The position numbers and the translations under genes were made by a program. The notes under the pieces are model-generated. The model made no database searches and was not told where the DNA came from. It saw only the letters and a list, made by a program, of their open reading frames with translations. A stretch of 64,000 bases of DNA from Symbiodinium natans (taxonomy: Eukaryota; Sar; Dinophyceae; Suessiales; Symbiodiniaceae): positions 554,001 through 618,000 of the forward strand of contig CAJNDS010002757.1 in NCBI GenBank assembly GCA_905221605.1, read 5' to 3'. Each line of letters starts with the position of its first letter. The first letter of the stretch is position 1. This document shows positions 45,801-59,700 of the stretch, in pieces.

Positions 45801-48800
45801 GAAGCAGGGCCAAACCCTTAACCCTAAACCCTAAACCCTAAACCCTAAACCTTAAACCCTAAACCCTAAACCCTAAACCCTAAACCCCTAAACCCCTAAA
45901 AAGTTTGAGAGCTGTGCAACAGGCGCTGCTGTCTGCCGACAGCGAGATCTTCAGCATGCAGCGAGACACTGTCGCCCGACCGCAGTGGCCTTGAACCCCG
46001 AAACCCCCAAACCCTAAACCTAAACACCCCAAACCTTGCACCCCTAAACCCCCCAAAGCCCATACAAGGCTTAGGATCCTAAACCCTAAACCCTAAACCC
46101 TAACTTAAACCCTAAACCCTAAACCCTAAACCCCAAACCCCAAACCCCATCAGGTGGTGGACTGGGAGCCCAAGCAGCGCAACTCCTTGCCTTTGCGGCT
46201 TCACTACCTGGCCCTTGGCCTTCGGCTTTAGGGAATGTAGGGCTTGACATGAGGACAAGGGTTCAGGGTTTAGGGTTTAGGGTTTAGGGTTTGGCGGGGT
46301 GGGGGGGGGGAGGAGTTCGGGATTGGGGATTCGAGTTCAGGGATTCGGGGTTTGGGGGGTGTAGAGGGTTAGGTTCTGAGGGGTTGGGGGTTGACGGTTT
46401 GAGGGGTTTAGGGTTGGGTTCAGGGTTTCTCGGGTGTAGGGGTTTATACCTTACACAAGGCCGTAGATAGAAGCCATGTGAAGTATGGAGGGTTCTCCAC
46501 CACCGTGAGGCCAGAGGAAAACCGTCCGAGGACGAGAGAACGGCTCCTTGGCAGCCACTTCCGTGCCGAACCCCTTTGCAAGGTTTCGGGGTGTGCGGCT
46601 TTTGGCTTTTGGAATCATCCCAAAGGTTGCTAGTGCAAGATGTTTGGGTGCTTGAGAGCAGGCGGAGCCCCAAAGCCATGACCCCCCGAAGACCCCCCGA
46701 AGAGTTGAGCCTTAGACCCTCAAGCCCTCCACTCCGAATCCTAAATTGACAGAGATGTTTGAGCCCGCAAGCCCTCGACCCTGGCCCCTAAATTCTACCC
46801 GAAGAGGGATCCCCCCAGTCCTAAACCCCAAGCCCTACGCAACCCCTAAACCCTAGCCGCCTGTGCCTCGCAAGTGTCCCCCGAAGGTGAAGACTCAGCA
46901 CGTGGCCCCGGGGATTTACTACTACAAGGCCAGGGCTTGATGTGGAGCTGAAGCCCTAAGCCCTCTGAACCCTAAGCCCTCTGAACCCGAAACCCTCTAA
47001 CCCCTAAGCCCTAAGCCAAAGCCTAAGCCCCGAACCGCCTAAGCCCGAAGCCCAAGCCATAAGCCCTAAATCAGGGGCTTTCGTGAGGGTGGATCGCATC
47101 TTCAGTCTTCCCAACTCCTCAAGCCACCCTCAGCCCTCAAACCCCGAAGCTCCTGAACCCCAAAGCGTTTAGGGCTTCGGGACAAGGGACTGTTTAGGGT
47201 TTAGGCCCCCTACGCCTTTCAGTCGCCCTCAGACCCTGCATCCAAGGCCCAAAGCCCCCCCCACCTCACACCCCATACTCTAAACCCTCAAGTCTAAAAC
47301 CTCAGCCCTAAAGACCTCAAGCCCTAAACCCTAGAACCCCCAAGCCCTGCAGCCCTGAAACTGAAAAAACCTGCGAAACCCCTAAGCCCGCAAACCCTTA
47401 AACCCCAAAACCGTGCAACACCCCAACCCGCACAGCCCTAAAACAAGACAACCCTAAGAAGCCCAAAACCCCAAATCCCTACCACCCTGAAACCCCCAAT
47501 CCCTTCACCCCCGAAAACCCTGGCCGGGCAGACGCCCAGGTGCCCATCAACGCCGAAGACTCCGACTGGCTCAGCCTCCGCAGTGGGCTCAAAGAGACTC
47601 GGCTCAGATCTCCCAAAGGCGTGGGTTTTGGGGTCTGAGGTTTGGGTTTTCGGGTTGGGGTTTGGGGCATTAGGGGCTCGAGGTTCAAGGGTTTAGGTTG
47701 GGATGTTCCCCTTAGACTAACAGTCCTGTATAGGGACTATATAGTACCCCCGATTATCATTCCTATCAAGGACTGCTAGTAGAAGGGGCAACATGCCAAG
47801 GTTTCGGGCTTTCGTGGCCTGGAGCCCAGAGGGCCCCTGGAAATCCCACGGAGAAGGGCGGCCAAGGCCTCAGAAGCCTCAACCTCAAGCCAAAGGAGCC
47901 CAAGCACTCCCAATTTCCCTGCCTGCCATAGGCCTAATTGCGGTAGGCCTAGCTACCCATAGGTTGGGTGGGCATGGAGGCTTCATGTGGGTAAAGAAGC
48001 CCGGGCCGGCAGTTTAGATACTGGGTGTTGAGATTGAAACCACCTCAGCCCCAGCCCTTTACCTTAAACCTTGAGCTGTAAACCTTAAACCTTAAACCCT
48101 TAACCTTAAGCCCTAAGCCCCAAACCCTAAACCTTTCCTTCCAACACTCAACACCCTAAACCACTCAGGAGATGGTCTATGGCCTAGAGGAACAGGACAA
48201 CACGGCGTCGCTGCTTTCAGGGTAAAGGTATCGGGTGTAGGGGGCAGCGTGTGTGTAGTAGGTGGTTTAGGATTTGGGGTTTTGGGGGCTAAATCAGCGG
48301 CACCCTACCTCCTCCAAACCTTGCATCTAGGGCCCATTCCAGGGTAGGTAGTATCTTGCCATATGTGCGTCTTATCATACTCCTAGTAATGGCCCGCGTG
48401 GGAACTCCCTTCGTAAAGTTGTCCTTAGCCTAACCTAAACCCTAAACCCTAAACCCTAAACCCTAAACCCTAAACCCTAAACCCTAAAACAGTAGCCTTC
48501 TTTGCAGGATCACTCTGTGAACCTGGTGCCAGTCCACACTAGCCGTGGCCTGCCCGGGGTGGCTTTCACGGCATTCAGCTTACTGGGTTGCTGTTAAGGA
48601 ACTTAAATGAAGTCAGCTCAGGAAGAAGCCATATGATGCACTCTACATCCATATGTTGAGGTTGAAGTTCCCGGACAAGTGGATGTAACCCAAAGAACTC
48701 AGAACCCCCTAACCAGCTGGATGTGATCCCAAGCTTGATCCGAAGCTTCGGCCACCTTGGCCCCTAAACCCTAAACCCTAAACCCTAAACCCTAAACCCT

Positions 48801-51800
48801 AAACCCTAAACCCTAAACCCTAAGCCCTAAGCCCTAAGCCCTAAACCCTAAACCCTAAACCCTAAACCCGAAACCCTAAACCCTAAACCCTCAACCCTAA
48901 AATTGTATCCAGAGGCTCTCAACTTCGCCGCGAACTTTTTGTGGCTCGGCTGCAAGAGCAGTGGCGGTTGTAAGGGGTTTGGGGTTCAGGGCTTAGGGGT
49001 TTAGGGTTTAGGGTTAGTAGGGGTTTAGGGTTTAGGGTTAGGGGTTGTGGGTAAAGGCCCAACTAGCAGTTCACAATCGGGGGAGGGGGGGGGGTGCCTC
49101 AATCGCCCAGACTGCGCGCCCGCGTTCCACGGCAGCCAAGGTTTATGTCCGCGAGCCGGCCGGAGACGCTCCAGCTTGCATTCATGGCTTCTCCCGGAGC
49201 AGGGTCCAGTCTTCCCCGAAAAAATCTGGTCTCCGGACAGGCGCAGAGGCCGTGTTTAAGTTGAGGAAGCCCTAAACCCTCAAGCCCTGAAGAGGGGAGT
49301 GAGGGGGCCCGCAAGCCCGCAAGCCCGAAGCCCCAAAGCCCTGATGTGAGAGCCTCAACGCTGCATGAATGGGCCTCGGTGTCAAGGAATCACTACGGTG
49401 ACAGCCGGGACCACTCGCCGTGCCTCTTCAGCGGCGCACTTAAGAGGGAGCAAGCTGCTTTCAGCGTGTCTAACGAAGGCCCAAAGTGCCCCCAAAGCAA
49501 ACCGCCCGTCCCCTGCGAATAATTTGCGTGGTCTGAGGCATCTGCGACCCCTACCACCAGTTCCAGCCCGACTATTTCCACACCACCGTCCCCAGATTCT
49601 TCGACCGAAACGGAGAGCTGGACGATGAGGTGCTGGACGTCCGAAAGCCTAAGCTTTAGTACCCTAAGCCCTACACCCCAAAAGCCTTTAAACTACAGTC
49701 CCTACACCCTGATAGGATCCTGAAGCCCCCAACGTTAAGACTTCGTCTAGGGGTGAAGAGGCTTAGTTGTCAGGGTTTAGGGTTCAGGGTTTACGGAAAG
49801 CTTCGAACTTTTTTGCTTGGAGAGTTTCTTTTTTTTTTTTTGGGCGGGGGGGGGGGGGTTCGGGTTTAGGGGTTCGGGGGAGGGGGGTTCGGGTTTTACA
49901 AACCCACCATGCAACCCCCCCACCCAGCGATGGGAAAGACACAGCTGCCGGAACAGGTTGGCTTCGTCCAGTGCCCCCTCTACTTCCATGCGCCGCCGAG
50001 CTGCGGATGGAGGGTTTAGGGTTTATTCTTTGGTTTGTATGATTCAGTTTTTATTTTTATTTTTGGAGTCTTGGCGCCTGTGTGTGATTGAGTTTTTAGT
50101 CTTTGTTGGAGTCATGGCCTGTGTGCAGGGTTTTAGATGTTGAGAGCTCTTTAGAGTTTCTGGCGGAGGAGGATGCAAGGGGCTGATCCAAAATCTCCAT
50201 TACAGTATTTTTATTTTGAGAAGGCCTTGGGCCCCGTGTTTTGTGATTAAACTCGATGTGAGATTCTTGGGGAGAATTTCTGAACACTGTTTAGGGCAAG
50301 AACTTCGTGCTGGTAGAGGTTTTCAGCCTTTAGGGAGCCCTTTCGAAAGGCCCGAAGCTCACCACCACAAGCTCGGTTGGTGTGCAGGGCCTGTGTAGGG
50401 GTTAGGGTTGTGGGGTTCAGAGCTTAGGGGTTTATGGGGTTTAGGGTTTAGGGTTGAGGGTTCCTGCAGCATCAGGCTTGAGGAGGAGTTGGACTACCTG
50501 GACGGTGCCTCGGCCCTGTTTTTTGCGTCCCCACACGCGCTCCCTCAGACCGAAGCACCAATCTTCAAAGCCCAAATGCTCCATTTCCAAACCCTCAAAT
50601 GCTTGAACCATCTTGAAACCTTGAACCCTCCCTCTCCCTCCAGAACCCTCCTACCCACCGGAACCCTCCAGAACCCTCCTGAACCCTCTTGCCCGCTTGA
50701 ACCCCCTTCAAACCTTTTTGAGGTGTCTTGAACCCTTGAACCCTGAAGCCCTCAACGCTTAAACCTTCAAGCCCCGAAGCCATCGAGCTGCTACTCCTGG
50801 AAGGCAACAACGCCAACTTCTTCCGCTTCCACAGCATGATCCAGAATTGCTGCGGAGGCAGATTGGGTTTAGGGTTTTAGGGTTTTAGGGTTTTAGGGTT
50901 TTGGGGTTTTGGGGTTTTAGGGTTTTAGGGTTTTAGACTTTCAGGGTTGATGAGAGTAGAGCTGGGAGTTCCTAGAGGGCTGAAGCGAGGCCTTGTGCAA
51001 CAAGTTCAGCAGAGTGCTCCTCAAGCCCTCAGCTACCTTTAAGTCCGAAGCTGCAAGCCCTTCCTCAAGAAGAAAGGCACGAGGAAAGGACTCCAAATTC
51101 TGAGCCCACAGCTATTGCCAGCAGCTTGCCGACACACACGTGCGGCGTGGTGGTGGCGCAAAGCATGTGAGACACCCTCAACCCTAAGCCGAACCTTAAA
51201 CTCTACCTTCCTGAAACCCCATCCCAAAAACCGCAAAGTGATTTAGGTTGGAGGAGATCCCTTGTACTTAGCAGACCACGGTTTACGCCAGCTCAGCTGG
51301 TCAGCCTAGGGGCGTGGGGTGAAGAATTAAAGCGCTCGATCCACAAGCCTCGGCGTAACCCTCAAAGTGGGCCACATCCGTAGGCGTGAGCGCCTGGGCC
51401 ACCAACAGCACGCGGTTGCTCAACAAGGAGGCCGAGAGAAGATGCTGCTGCAGTTTAAAGATTCCGACGTCCTAGTCTTGTACCCCTCCCGTGAATAGTA
51501 CCATCTGCCCCCCGGACACGGTTCTGTGCGGATAACACATTCCTGCACCCATCTCGCCCCACGAAGCGAGAAAGGTTCAGGCTCTAACATGCTCGAACCC
51601 CCTATTCGAACTCCAAACCCTTCCACACCTTAAACCCTAAACCTCAAGCCCTAAACCCGCATCCCTAAACCTGCCCCTGACCCCCCCGATCATGTACTGA
51701 CAGGCAAACTCCAGGTTCAAATCCGAAAATCCGAACTCCCAGCGCTCTTTCCCTGGTGCCTGAAATGCGCCCCCGCAACCTCAAGCCCCACAACTCCCAA

Positions 51801-54800
51801 TCCCCAATCCCCAAACCCCAATCCCCAATCCCCAAACCCCAATCCCCAAACCCCAAACCCCAAAACCCAAACCCCAAACCCGAAACCCTAAGCCTAAGCC
51901 TCTGAGCGGATTTAGGGGGTTGAGGGGGCGAAGGACTGTAGTTAGGCTCTGTGGGGAGGGTTTCTGAGGATCTCAAGCCCCCTAAAACCTCAACCCGAAA
52001 CCCCAAACCCCAAACCCTGAACCCCGAACCCTAAACCCTGAACTTCAGACCCCCGAACCCTAAGCCCAAAACCCTAAACCCTAGACCTTAACGCCTAAAC
52101 CCTCGACCGCGCGACAGGCTGAGGAGGCACTCTGGGTCACGGAGAGGTCTCGGGTGAGGTTGGGCAACAAGCAGAGGACGGATTAAGGGTTTAGGGGTTT
52201 AGGTTTTAGGGGTTTAGGGTTTAGGGGTTTAGGGGTTTAGGGTTTAGGGTTTAGGGTTTAGGGTTTAGGGTTTAGGGTTTAGGGGGTTGGGGGATTAGGG
52301 ATGAGGGTTTAAGGGTTACGGATTAGGTTTTAGGGTTTAAGGGTTGAGGGTTTCCGAAAGTAGGGGGTGCCCTTTTTGTGGGAAATGCCCATATGGGTTC
52401 AGGGTTTAGGCCGGGTTTTGTGCCTTCAAGGCTTGGGAGTTAGAGTTGCGTTTGGGTTCGGGGTTGATCAGGTCCAGGGCTTTTGGGGCTGAGGCTTCGT
52501 GGATGGGGGCAGAATGGTTTGCAAAAAGCTTTGGGGGGTAGACAAGCCCTGCAGCCTCAAGCCCAAGACAAGTTCAGGGTCTCGGGAAGAAGAGGCCCAG
52601 TCCCTACTCCCAAAGCCCCACAGTCCCTCGCCCACTTCTCCGAGCCCTGACCCCCGAATAGGCCGCCAAACCCCTGAAGACCCGCGCAGCTTCGCAGGAC
52701 CAGACAGATGATTGAGCGGAAGTACTTCCCCGAGACCTGCAAGGCCACTATGGCTGAGGGTGGAGGATTCAGGGAGGCAAAGAATTGGGCAACAAACTCC
52801 CTGCACCCCCCGGAATTTCAAGGTGGAGCACATCGCCAGCAGCGTGAACGAAGTGCTGAACGGCCGGCGCTCCCACTTCATCAACAGGCGCTGGGTGCCG
52901 GAGCTTCCCCAAACCGCTTTGCAGAGAAGCCCTGAGCCGCCCCCAAAGGGGTTGAAAGCTCAAAAGCCCCAGCCTTAAAGCCCTAAAGTCGTAATTAGGC
53001 CCCCTAAGCCCTTAAAGGCCCCCCACCCCTCAACCCCCCACCTACCCCCCGAACACGACAAAGAACAAAAGGAGACGAACTAAAAGAAGATAGAAGAAGC
53101 ATAGGAAGAAGAAGAAAATAACCAGGCGAACAACAAGATCAAAGCACCAACAACCTCAGACCCCACCAAACCCCCTTAAACCCCCTCAAACTCTGAACCC
53201 AAAACCCCAAAACCCCAAAACCCCAAAACCCCAAAACCCCAAAACCCCAAAACCCCAAAACCCCAAAACCCCAAAACCCCAAAACCCCAAAACCCCCCAA
53301 ACCCCAAAACCCCAAAACCCTAAACCCCAAAAACCCCTAAACCCCCTAAACCCCCTAAACCCTAACCCTAAACCCTAAATCCCAAACCCTAAACCCCAAA
53401 CCCCAAACCCCAAACCCTAAACCCTAAACCCTAAACCCTAAACCCTTTGAGCCCCCAGGCGTCTTTCGTATGGCGTCTCGCGGAGCGGCACGGAGGCTCT
53501 GGCCTCCATGCAGCAGTGGAAGGAGGGCCAGGCGCAGCCTCCTTGGGGTTCAGGAGGCTTGGGAGGCTTTGGAGGTTCAGGAGACTTAGGAGGTTTAGGA
53601 GGGTTACCTTTCGGAGGTTTAGGAGGGTTGCGAGGGTTGGGGGTTTAGGGTTTTGAAAGACTAGGGGGGGCTAGGGGTTTAGGGTTGCTCTACACCCTCC
53701 AGAAACCCTAAACCTTGGTTTTGGACCACCCAAGCGCCAAATTGCACAGGTCGTGTTTTGGTTCCAGTCCTTCTTCGGACATCAGGCCGGCCTGCGGGGT
53801 CCTGCACCCGGGCTGGGGCTTTTTTAGGGTTCAGGGCTTAGGGCTTAGGGTTTAGGGTTCAGGGCTTAGGCTTGCCTCAATCCTCTCCCCCCAAGCATGT
53901 TCTTCTGCCACTCAGGGTGCCAGAAAGAACGCCTCAACGCTAAGCCCTCAAAGTAAGTGATGAGTTTTTGTGTATGAGTGGGAGGGATGAGGTGGTATCT
54001 TGGTCCCTTGGAAAAGGTCATCGAAGCCCTCGAGGCTTTTCAGGCTTTTCGGGTTTCAGGGTTTAGGGTTTGGGTTTAGGGTTTAGGGTTTAGGGTTTAG
54101 GGTTTAGGGTTTAGGGTTTAGGGTTTGGGGCGAAGTCTCAGCCAAGCCTTTGCAGTGTGTGGGCATCCGGGGGCGGGTCCTGGACCTACATCCCCTGAAA
54201 CCACGTGCGGTTTTCGAAAATAGGGGACCCCCAAAAATAGACCCCCCAAGTAGTAGGATCCCTTTAGAATAAGGTACCCCCGGATATCGTAAACCCCCAT
54301 GTACCCGAAGCCCCAGCAGACGAAACGCGGAACAGAGCCCTGCGGCCAGATCAACTAAACCCTAAACTCTAAACTCTAAACCCTAAACCCTAAACCCAAA
54401 ACCGTAAACCCTAAACCCTAAACCCTAAACCCTAAACCCTCAACCCTAAACCCTAAACTCGACACCCTCAGGGTGTCACGCTCTGGCTGACCCTGCTCTT
54501 CTTGGTGTACTTCCTGGTGCGGCTCTGCCCAGCCCCGAGTGGGGGGTTTCAGGGTGTTTGATTTCAGGGTTTCAGGGCTTTGGGGTCTTAGGGGTTTAAG
54601 GGGTGTTAAGGGTTTAAGGTTTTAGGGCTTTTAGGGTTTTGTGGCCCCGAGTGGAGGGTTTCAGGGCTTTGGGGTCTTAGGGGTTAAGGGTTTTTAAGGG
54701 TTAAGATTTTGGGGTTTTAGGGTTTCAGGGTTTAGGATCTTATGGTTTAAGGGTTCAGGGTTTAGGTTTTTATGGTTTAAGGGTTTCAGGGTGTAGGAAT

Positions 54801-55356
54801 TTATGGTTTAGGGGTTTCAGGGTTCAGGACTTTAGGGTTTAAGGGTTTTTCAGGTTTAAGATTTAGGGATTTTGGGGGGTTTCAGGGTTTTGCGTTTTGT
54901 GGGGTTTCAGGGTCTTGGATTTGGGGGTTTTGGGTGCTTTAGGCAAGATGTTCTGCAGTTTGGGACTGTGCGATTGATTGAAGACGCATGTATCGGTTGT
55001 TCTCGCTTGCAAAGCTCTCAGAGGCACTTTTTGTCTTGTCCTAACCTTTAACCCCTAAAAGCCCCTACGTCCTAAACCCCGTTAAGTCTTAGCTCCTAAA
55101 CCCCGAGGGTTTAGGGTTTAGGGTTTAGGGTTTAGGGGTGCTAAAACCCTAAGCCCTAAGCCCGAAGCCGAGACTTGCTTTCTGGCTCCCAGGCGTCCTG
55201 GTCAGCAACACCACATCGCGGCCGCTCGTGTTCCGGCTGGGCCTCCTGGACGAGCCACTTGGCAACTGGAGGAACCAGATTTCATGCTCTATATATATAT
55301 ATACATATATATATATATACATATATATATACATATATGTTCTATAATAGTATATA

Positions 55357-55392
<36 letters not shown>

Positions 55393-56655
55393 TATGGTAC
55401 AGAAAAGTTGCTCGGTTGAGTTTAGGGAAGAAAGTGCGCGCCAGGCTTCTTTGGGGGGCACCGTTTGTTTCGCTGAGCAGTAAGACTCTTGCGTCATCCC
55501 CATGCCCCCAGCCCTTCGAACTAAACCCTAAACCCTAAACCCTAAACCCTAAACCCTAAACCCTAAACCCTAAACCCTAAACCCTAAACCCTATAAACCC
55601 TAAACCCTAAACCCTATAAACCCTAAACCCTAAACCCTGAACCCTGAACCCTGAACCCGACCTGGCAACCCAGTGAGCTGCTGACGCCCATCATGGATCT
55701 TTTCAAGGAGTTTGTTGATCTGGTCGGTGCCAGTATCTCAGCAGCAAGAAGAGTTTTCAGGGCCTTGAGATAGGGTTTAGGGGGTAGGGTTTAGGGTTTT
55801 AGGGTTTAGGGTTTAGGGTTTAGGTCCCCATGCCTCAATAATCTCCCTAAGTACTATGTGCAAGTATGACAGACCCTCAATACTATTCTCTGAAGCCCCT
55901 GCTAGTGTTCGGCGGCCTTACCGAAGGTCAAGGGTTTAAGGCTTTGAGGAGTTCTCATAGGGAATAGGGTCTAAGACTCCAGGCTTTTTTGTCGCACCCT
56001 AAGCCCGAAGCCCCCCCAAGCCTAGCCCCTGTGAGGCTGCCAAGCCGGTAGCCGAGGACCTCAGCACCCAAACTCTGAAGACCATGATGAAGACCACGAA
56101 TCCTAAGCCCTAAGCCCTACAAGCCCTAAACATGCACCACAGGCCCTTGAACCAGAAGACCGAAGACGACGCCACGCCCAAATCCTGAAGCGCCCCAAAG
56201 CCCTGAGACCCCGAAAAAACCAAGCAAACCTAAAAACCCTACAACCTCCCAAAAACAGCCCTAAAACCCTCAAACCCGAAAACCCAACAGAAACCCTGAA
56301 TCACCAGGAACAAGCCCCCCCTAAAAGTCTAAACCCAGTGCGTGCAAGGTGCCTACTTCGAGAATAAGCCTGCCTTGATCAACATCTATGCGACTGGAAC
56401 CTGCATGTTTGGGGGGAGGGGGGGGGGGTTTACGGGTTTCGGGGATAGGCCCTGCTCCGCAAACCCTAAAGGGTTCAGGTTTTTCGGGGTTTAGGGTGTA
56501 GGGTTTCAGGGTGTCAGGGATTTAGGGCTTGAACTTTAGGGGGTTAAGGAATGCGAAGCCCGAGAACTCCCTAGGCTTAAGAAAACAAATTGGGGGGAGG
56601 GGGGAAGGTGGGTTCCGAAATCGGGGGTACTCTGTTCACTGGGGGCCCGGTCGTA

Positions 56656-56697
<42 letters not shown>

Positions 56698-56713
56698 CTG
56701 CTGCTGCTGATGC

Positions 56714-56761
<48 letters not shown>

Positions 56762-59700
56762 GTCTTGCGGGGATACAAGGGAGTACCCTATCTTGGGTAA
56801 TGCCCATCAAAACCAATGTTGGCAGCGCATTATTTTGAACAACCACAATAACAAATACCAAATACAACATACAACGGGAATGTTAGAATTATTGGAATGT
56901 CTCTGTTAGTAAGAAATGCACAAGAGTAACAATCATAATCACCCCTGTGTACGGCCAGTGTAGAGCTCAGATGTTTCAAGTTTCAGTGTTTCTGAGGGTC
57001 GGGTGTCTAGTGAACCCCTAAGCCCCTAAACCCCTAAACCCTAAGCCCTGAACCTAAACCCTGAGTCCCCCCTAAGCCCTTCAAACCCCTAAACCCTGAA
57101 CCCTAAGCCCTGAACCGAAACCCTGAGCCCTAAAAACTTGGTGTGTGACCCAGAGCTCAAGCTGGCTGTCCCATCGAGAAAAAGCCACAACCCGGCCTTC
57201 AGGTGGTGATGCTGGCGGAGTTTGCATTTTGGCTGGGAGGCGCGGCGCGTTGCTGTCACCCCCAATGAAGCCTGATTCAGGTCCCCTCCTAGGGGGTTTA
57301 GGGTTTAGGGTGTGGGGTTTAAGGGGTTTAGGGTTTAGGGCGTGGGGTTTAAGGTTGACAGTTTTGGGCCTTGGGATATTTTACGCCTTCCCTTATTGGG
57401 GTTAGGAGGATCACATTTTAGATAGAGAATCCTCAACCCTGAGCCCTAAACCCTACACCCTAAACCCTACACCCTGAACCCTACACCCTAAACCCAGGGG
57501 GGTTTTTAGAGGAGACAACTCCAGGTTCTATGGAATCCGAGTAGTAAGGAGGATCTCCATGTGGGGTCTGCCCAGAGCCCCAAACCCGAAACCCTTTTGG
57601 GGCTTAGCGAATGCTACGCTCAGTGAAGGGAGCCCCTGCTAGGGGAGCCCCTGCTTTTGGAGCTTCTCGGCCCGAGGCCCGCAGGTAAACCGTAAGGGCT
57701 GCAGGCCGACACCGGGTCTAGGGTTCGTCTTTCCAAGTTTCAGTTAAACCACAAGGCTCGAATCTCAAGACCTCCTCCCCTGCTTTGCGTGCAAGGCCTC
57801 GTCGTTTTCCTGCTCCTGGTCTTTCTTGTGACGGAGTGCCTGAAGGCACGGAGAAGTTTCGGAGAGGTAGTGCTTTACTTTAACCCCCCCAATCCCGGAC
57901 CCTCGACCCTAAACCCATTAAACTGGACCAAAACCCTTATCAGGTTCTGAAGGATACCCCCCTTGAACCCTATGACTGTTTCCCTAAACCCTTATCAGGT
58001 TCTTAAGGATACCCCCCTTGAACCCCTTATTAGGTCATTAAGGATACCCCCCTTGAACCCTATGACTATTTCCCTCAGCCAATTCAAAGCTCTGGAGGTG
58101 TGGGGGCAGCAGCGAGGTCGGATTCTCCCGGGCTCCAAATCGTAGCCCTCAGCCCAGAGAGCTGAAGCCCTAAACCCTAAACCCGAAACCGTAAACCCTA
58201 AACCCTAAACCCTAAACCTTAAACCCTAAACCCTAAACCCTAAGCCCCTTGCATGAGGCCTGCACAGCCTTCGGCTGCGTGTCTTGCGACTGGGTGCCCA
58301 ATGAAATGCGGCACTGGGCCAGGTGGGGGGCCTGAGTTTGGGGTTTAGGTTTTAGGGTTTAGGGTTAGGTGGATGTAGGGGTCCAGTCTTCGGGTCTTCA
58401 AGGGTTTCTAAGGTTTTGGGGTTGGAGGGTTCACGCAAAACATTAGTTAGGGTTTACCTCCCCCCTCCCCCCCCCCCCCAAAGCCCTAAGCCTAAACTCT
58501 GAGCCCGACAGCCGCGTCAGGCTTCTGATACGCCGCCTGGCATGAATAGGCCGCGTCCTGGGTCCTGGTAGAGGCCGAGAGAGGTCTGGGGGTCCAGGGT
58601 TTCGGGCATAGGGCTTAGGGCTTCGAGAGTTCGGGATGTGGCTCTGTTGCCAGGATTTCAGGCTCATGTCGTTATAGATTGCCAATGATCGCAAGGAAAG
58701 ATCCAGGTTGAGGCTGCGATCTTTTTGTTGCGAAGTTAGCGGTCTGAACACTAAACAGCATCAAAAAAACACAAGACGCCAGAGAATGAGAAGGCAATAA
58801 TGTCATGTCGGTATACGACCATAAGATGGAAAGTTGTCTATTCTACCACCTATCCAAATAATATAGATAGACGTGCAAAAACCAGCAGCACATACAAGTC
58901 CTCTTATCGACTGGAAGTGTTAGTTATAATGTCGCACTCGGTTTAGTACATGCATCCTCTATTTTCACAAGTTCTCACAATTAATTCCCACAAAGGAATA
59001 GGTTTGGGTGGCTTTGCAGGGTGGGGTGGGAGAAAACTGTTAGATGGCCCTCCACAATCCTCACGAAGCTTTCGAGCTTGTTCCGAAACCTAACCTTCAC
59101 AGCATCTACGCCCTATCACAGCAAACCGTAAACCCTAAACCCTAAACCCTTAAACCCTTAAACCCTTAAACCCTTAAACCCTTAAACCCTTAAACCCTTA
59201 AACCCTTAAACCCTTAAACCCTTAAACCCTTAAACCCTTAAACCCTAAACCCTGCACCCTAACCCTAAACCCTTCAAGATCCCATCTCAGGCATGCACCA
59301 GACGTCCGGATGGGTGGCTGGGCTCAGGGTTCAGGCTTCAGGGTTCAGGGTTTAGTGTTTAGGGTTTAGGGTTGCTTAGTGGATTAGGGGCTTTAGGGTT
59401 TCTAGGGCTATTTAGGGCTTTTAGGGCTTTCAGGGCACTCTAAAGAGCCTTTCGCGACGTTTGCCGGCGTCCAATTGAGTTGAAAGGTCTTCAGAAGCTG
59501 TAGGAGTGGTTTAGGGGTTTCGGGTTTTAGGGTTTAGGTTTTAAGGGTTCAGGGCTTTCAGGGGTCAATGGTTTTAGGTGTTTGGGGGGGGGGGGGGTTC
59601 GGGTTTCTTTGAGAAGCCGTTCAGAGCTTTCCTGGTTGCTTGGGCCTCTTTTGCAATGTCGAGCTGCGTCCGTTCTGGAACCAAGCTCGAGACCCAAAGC

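Noticed and set aside
56529-56909. Frames with long Asp, Met, His or Ile runs
   Set aside because: All derive from the (GAT)n microsatellite.
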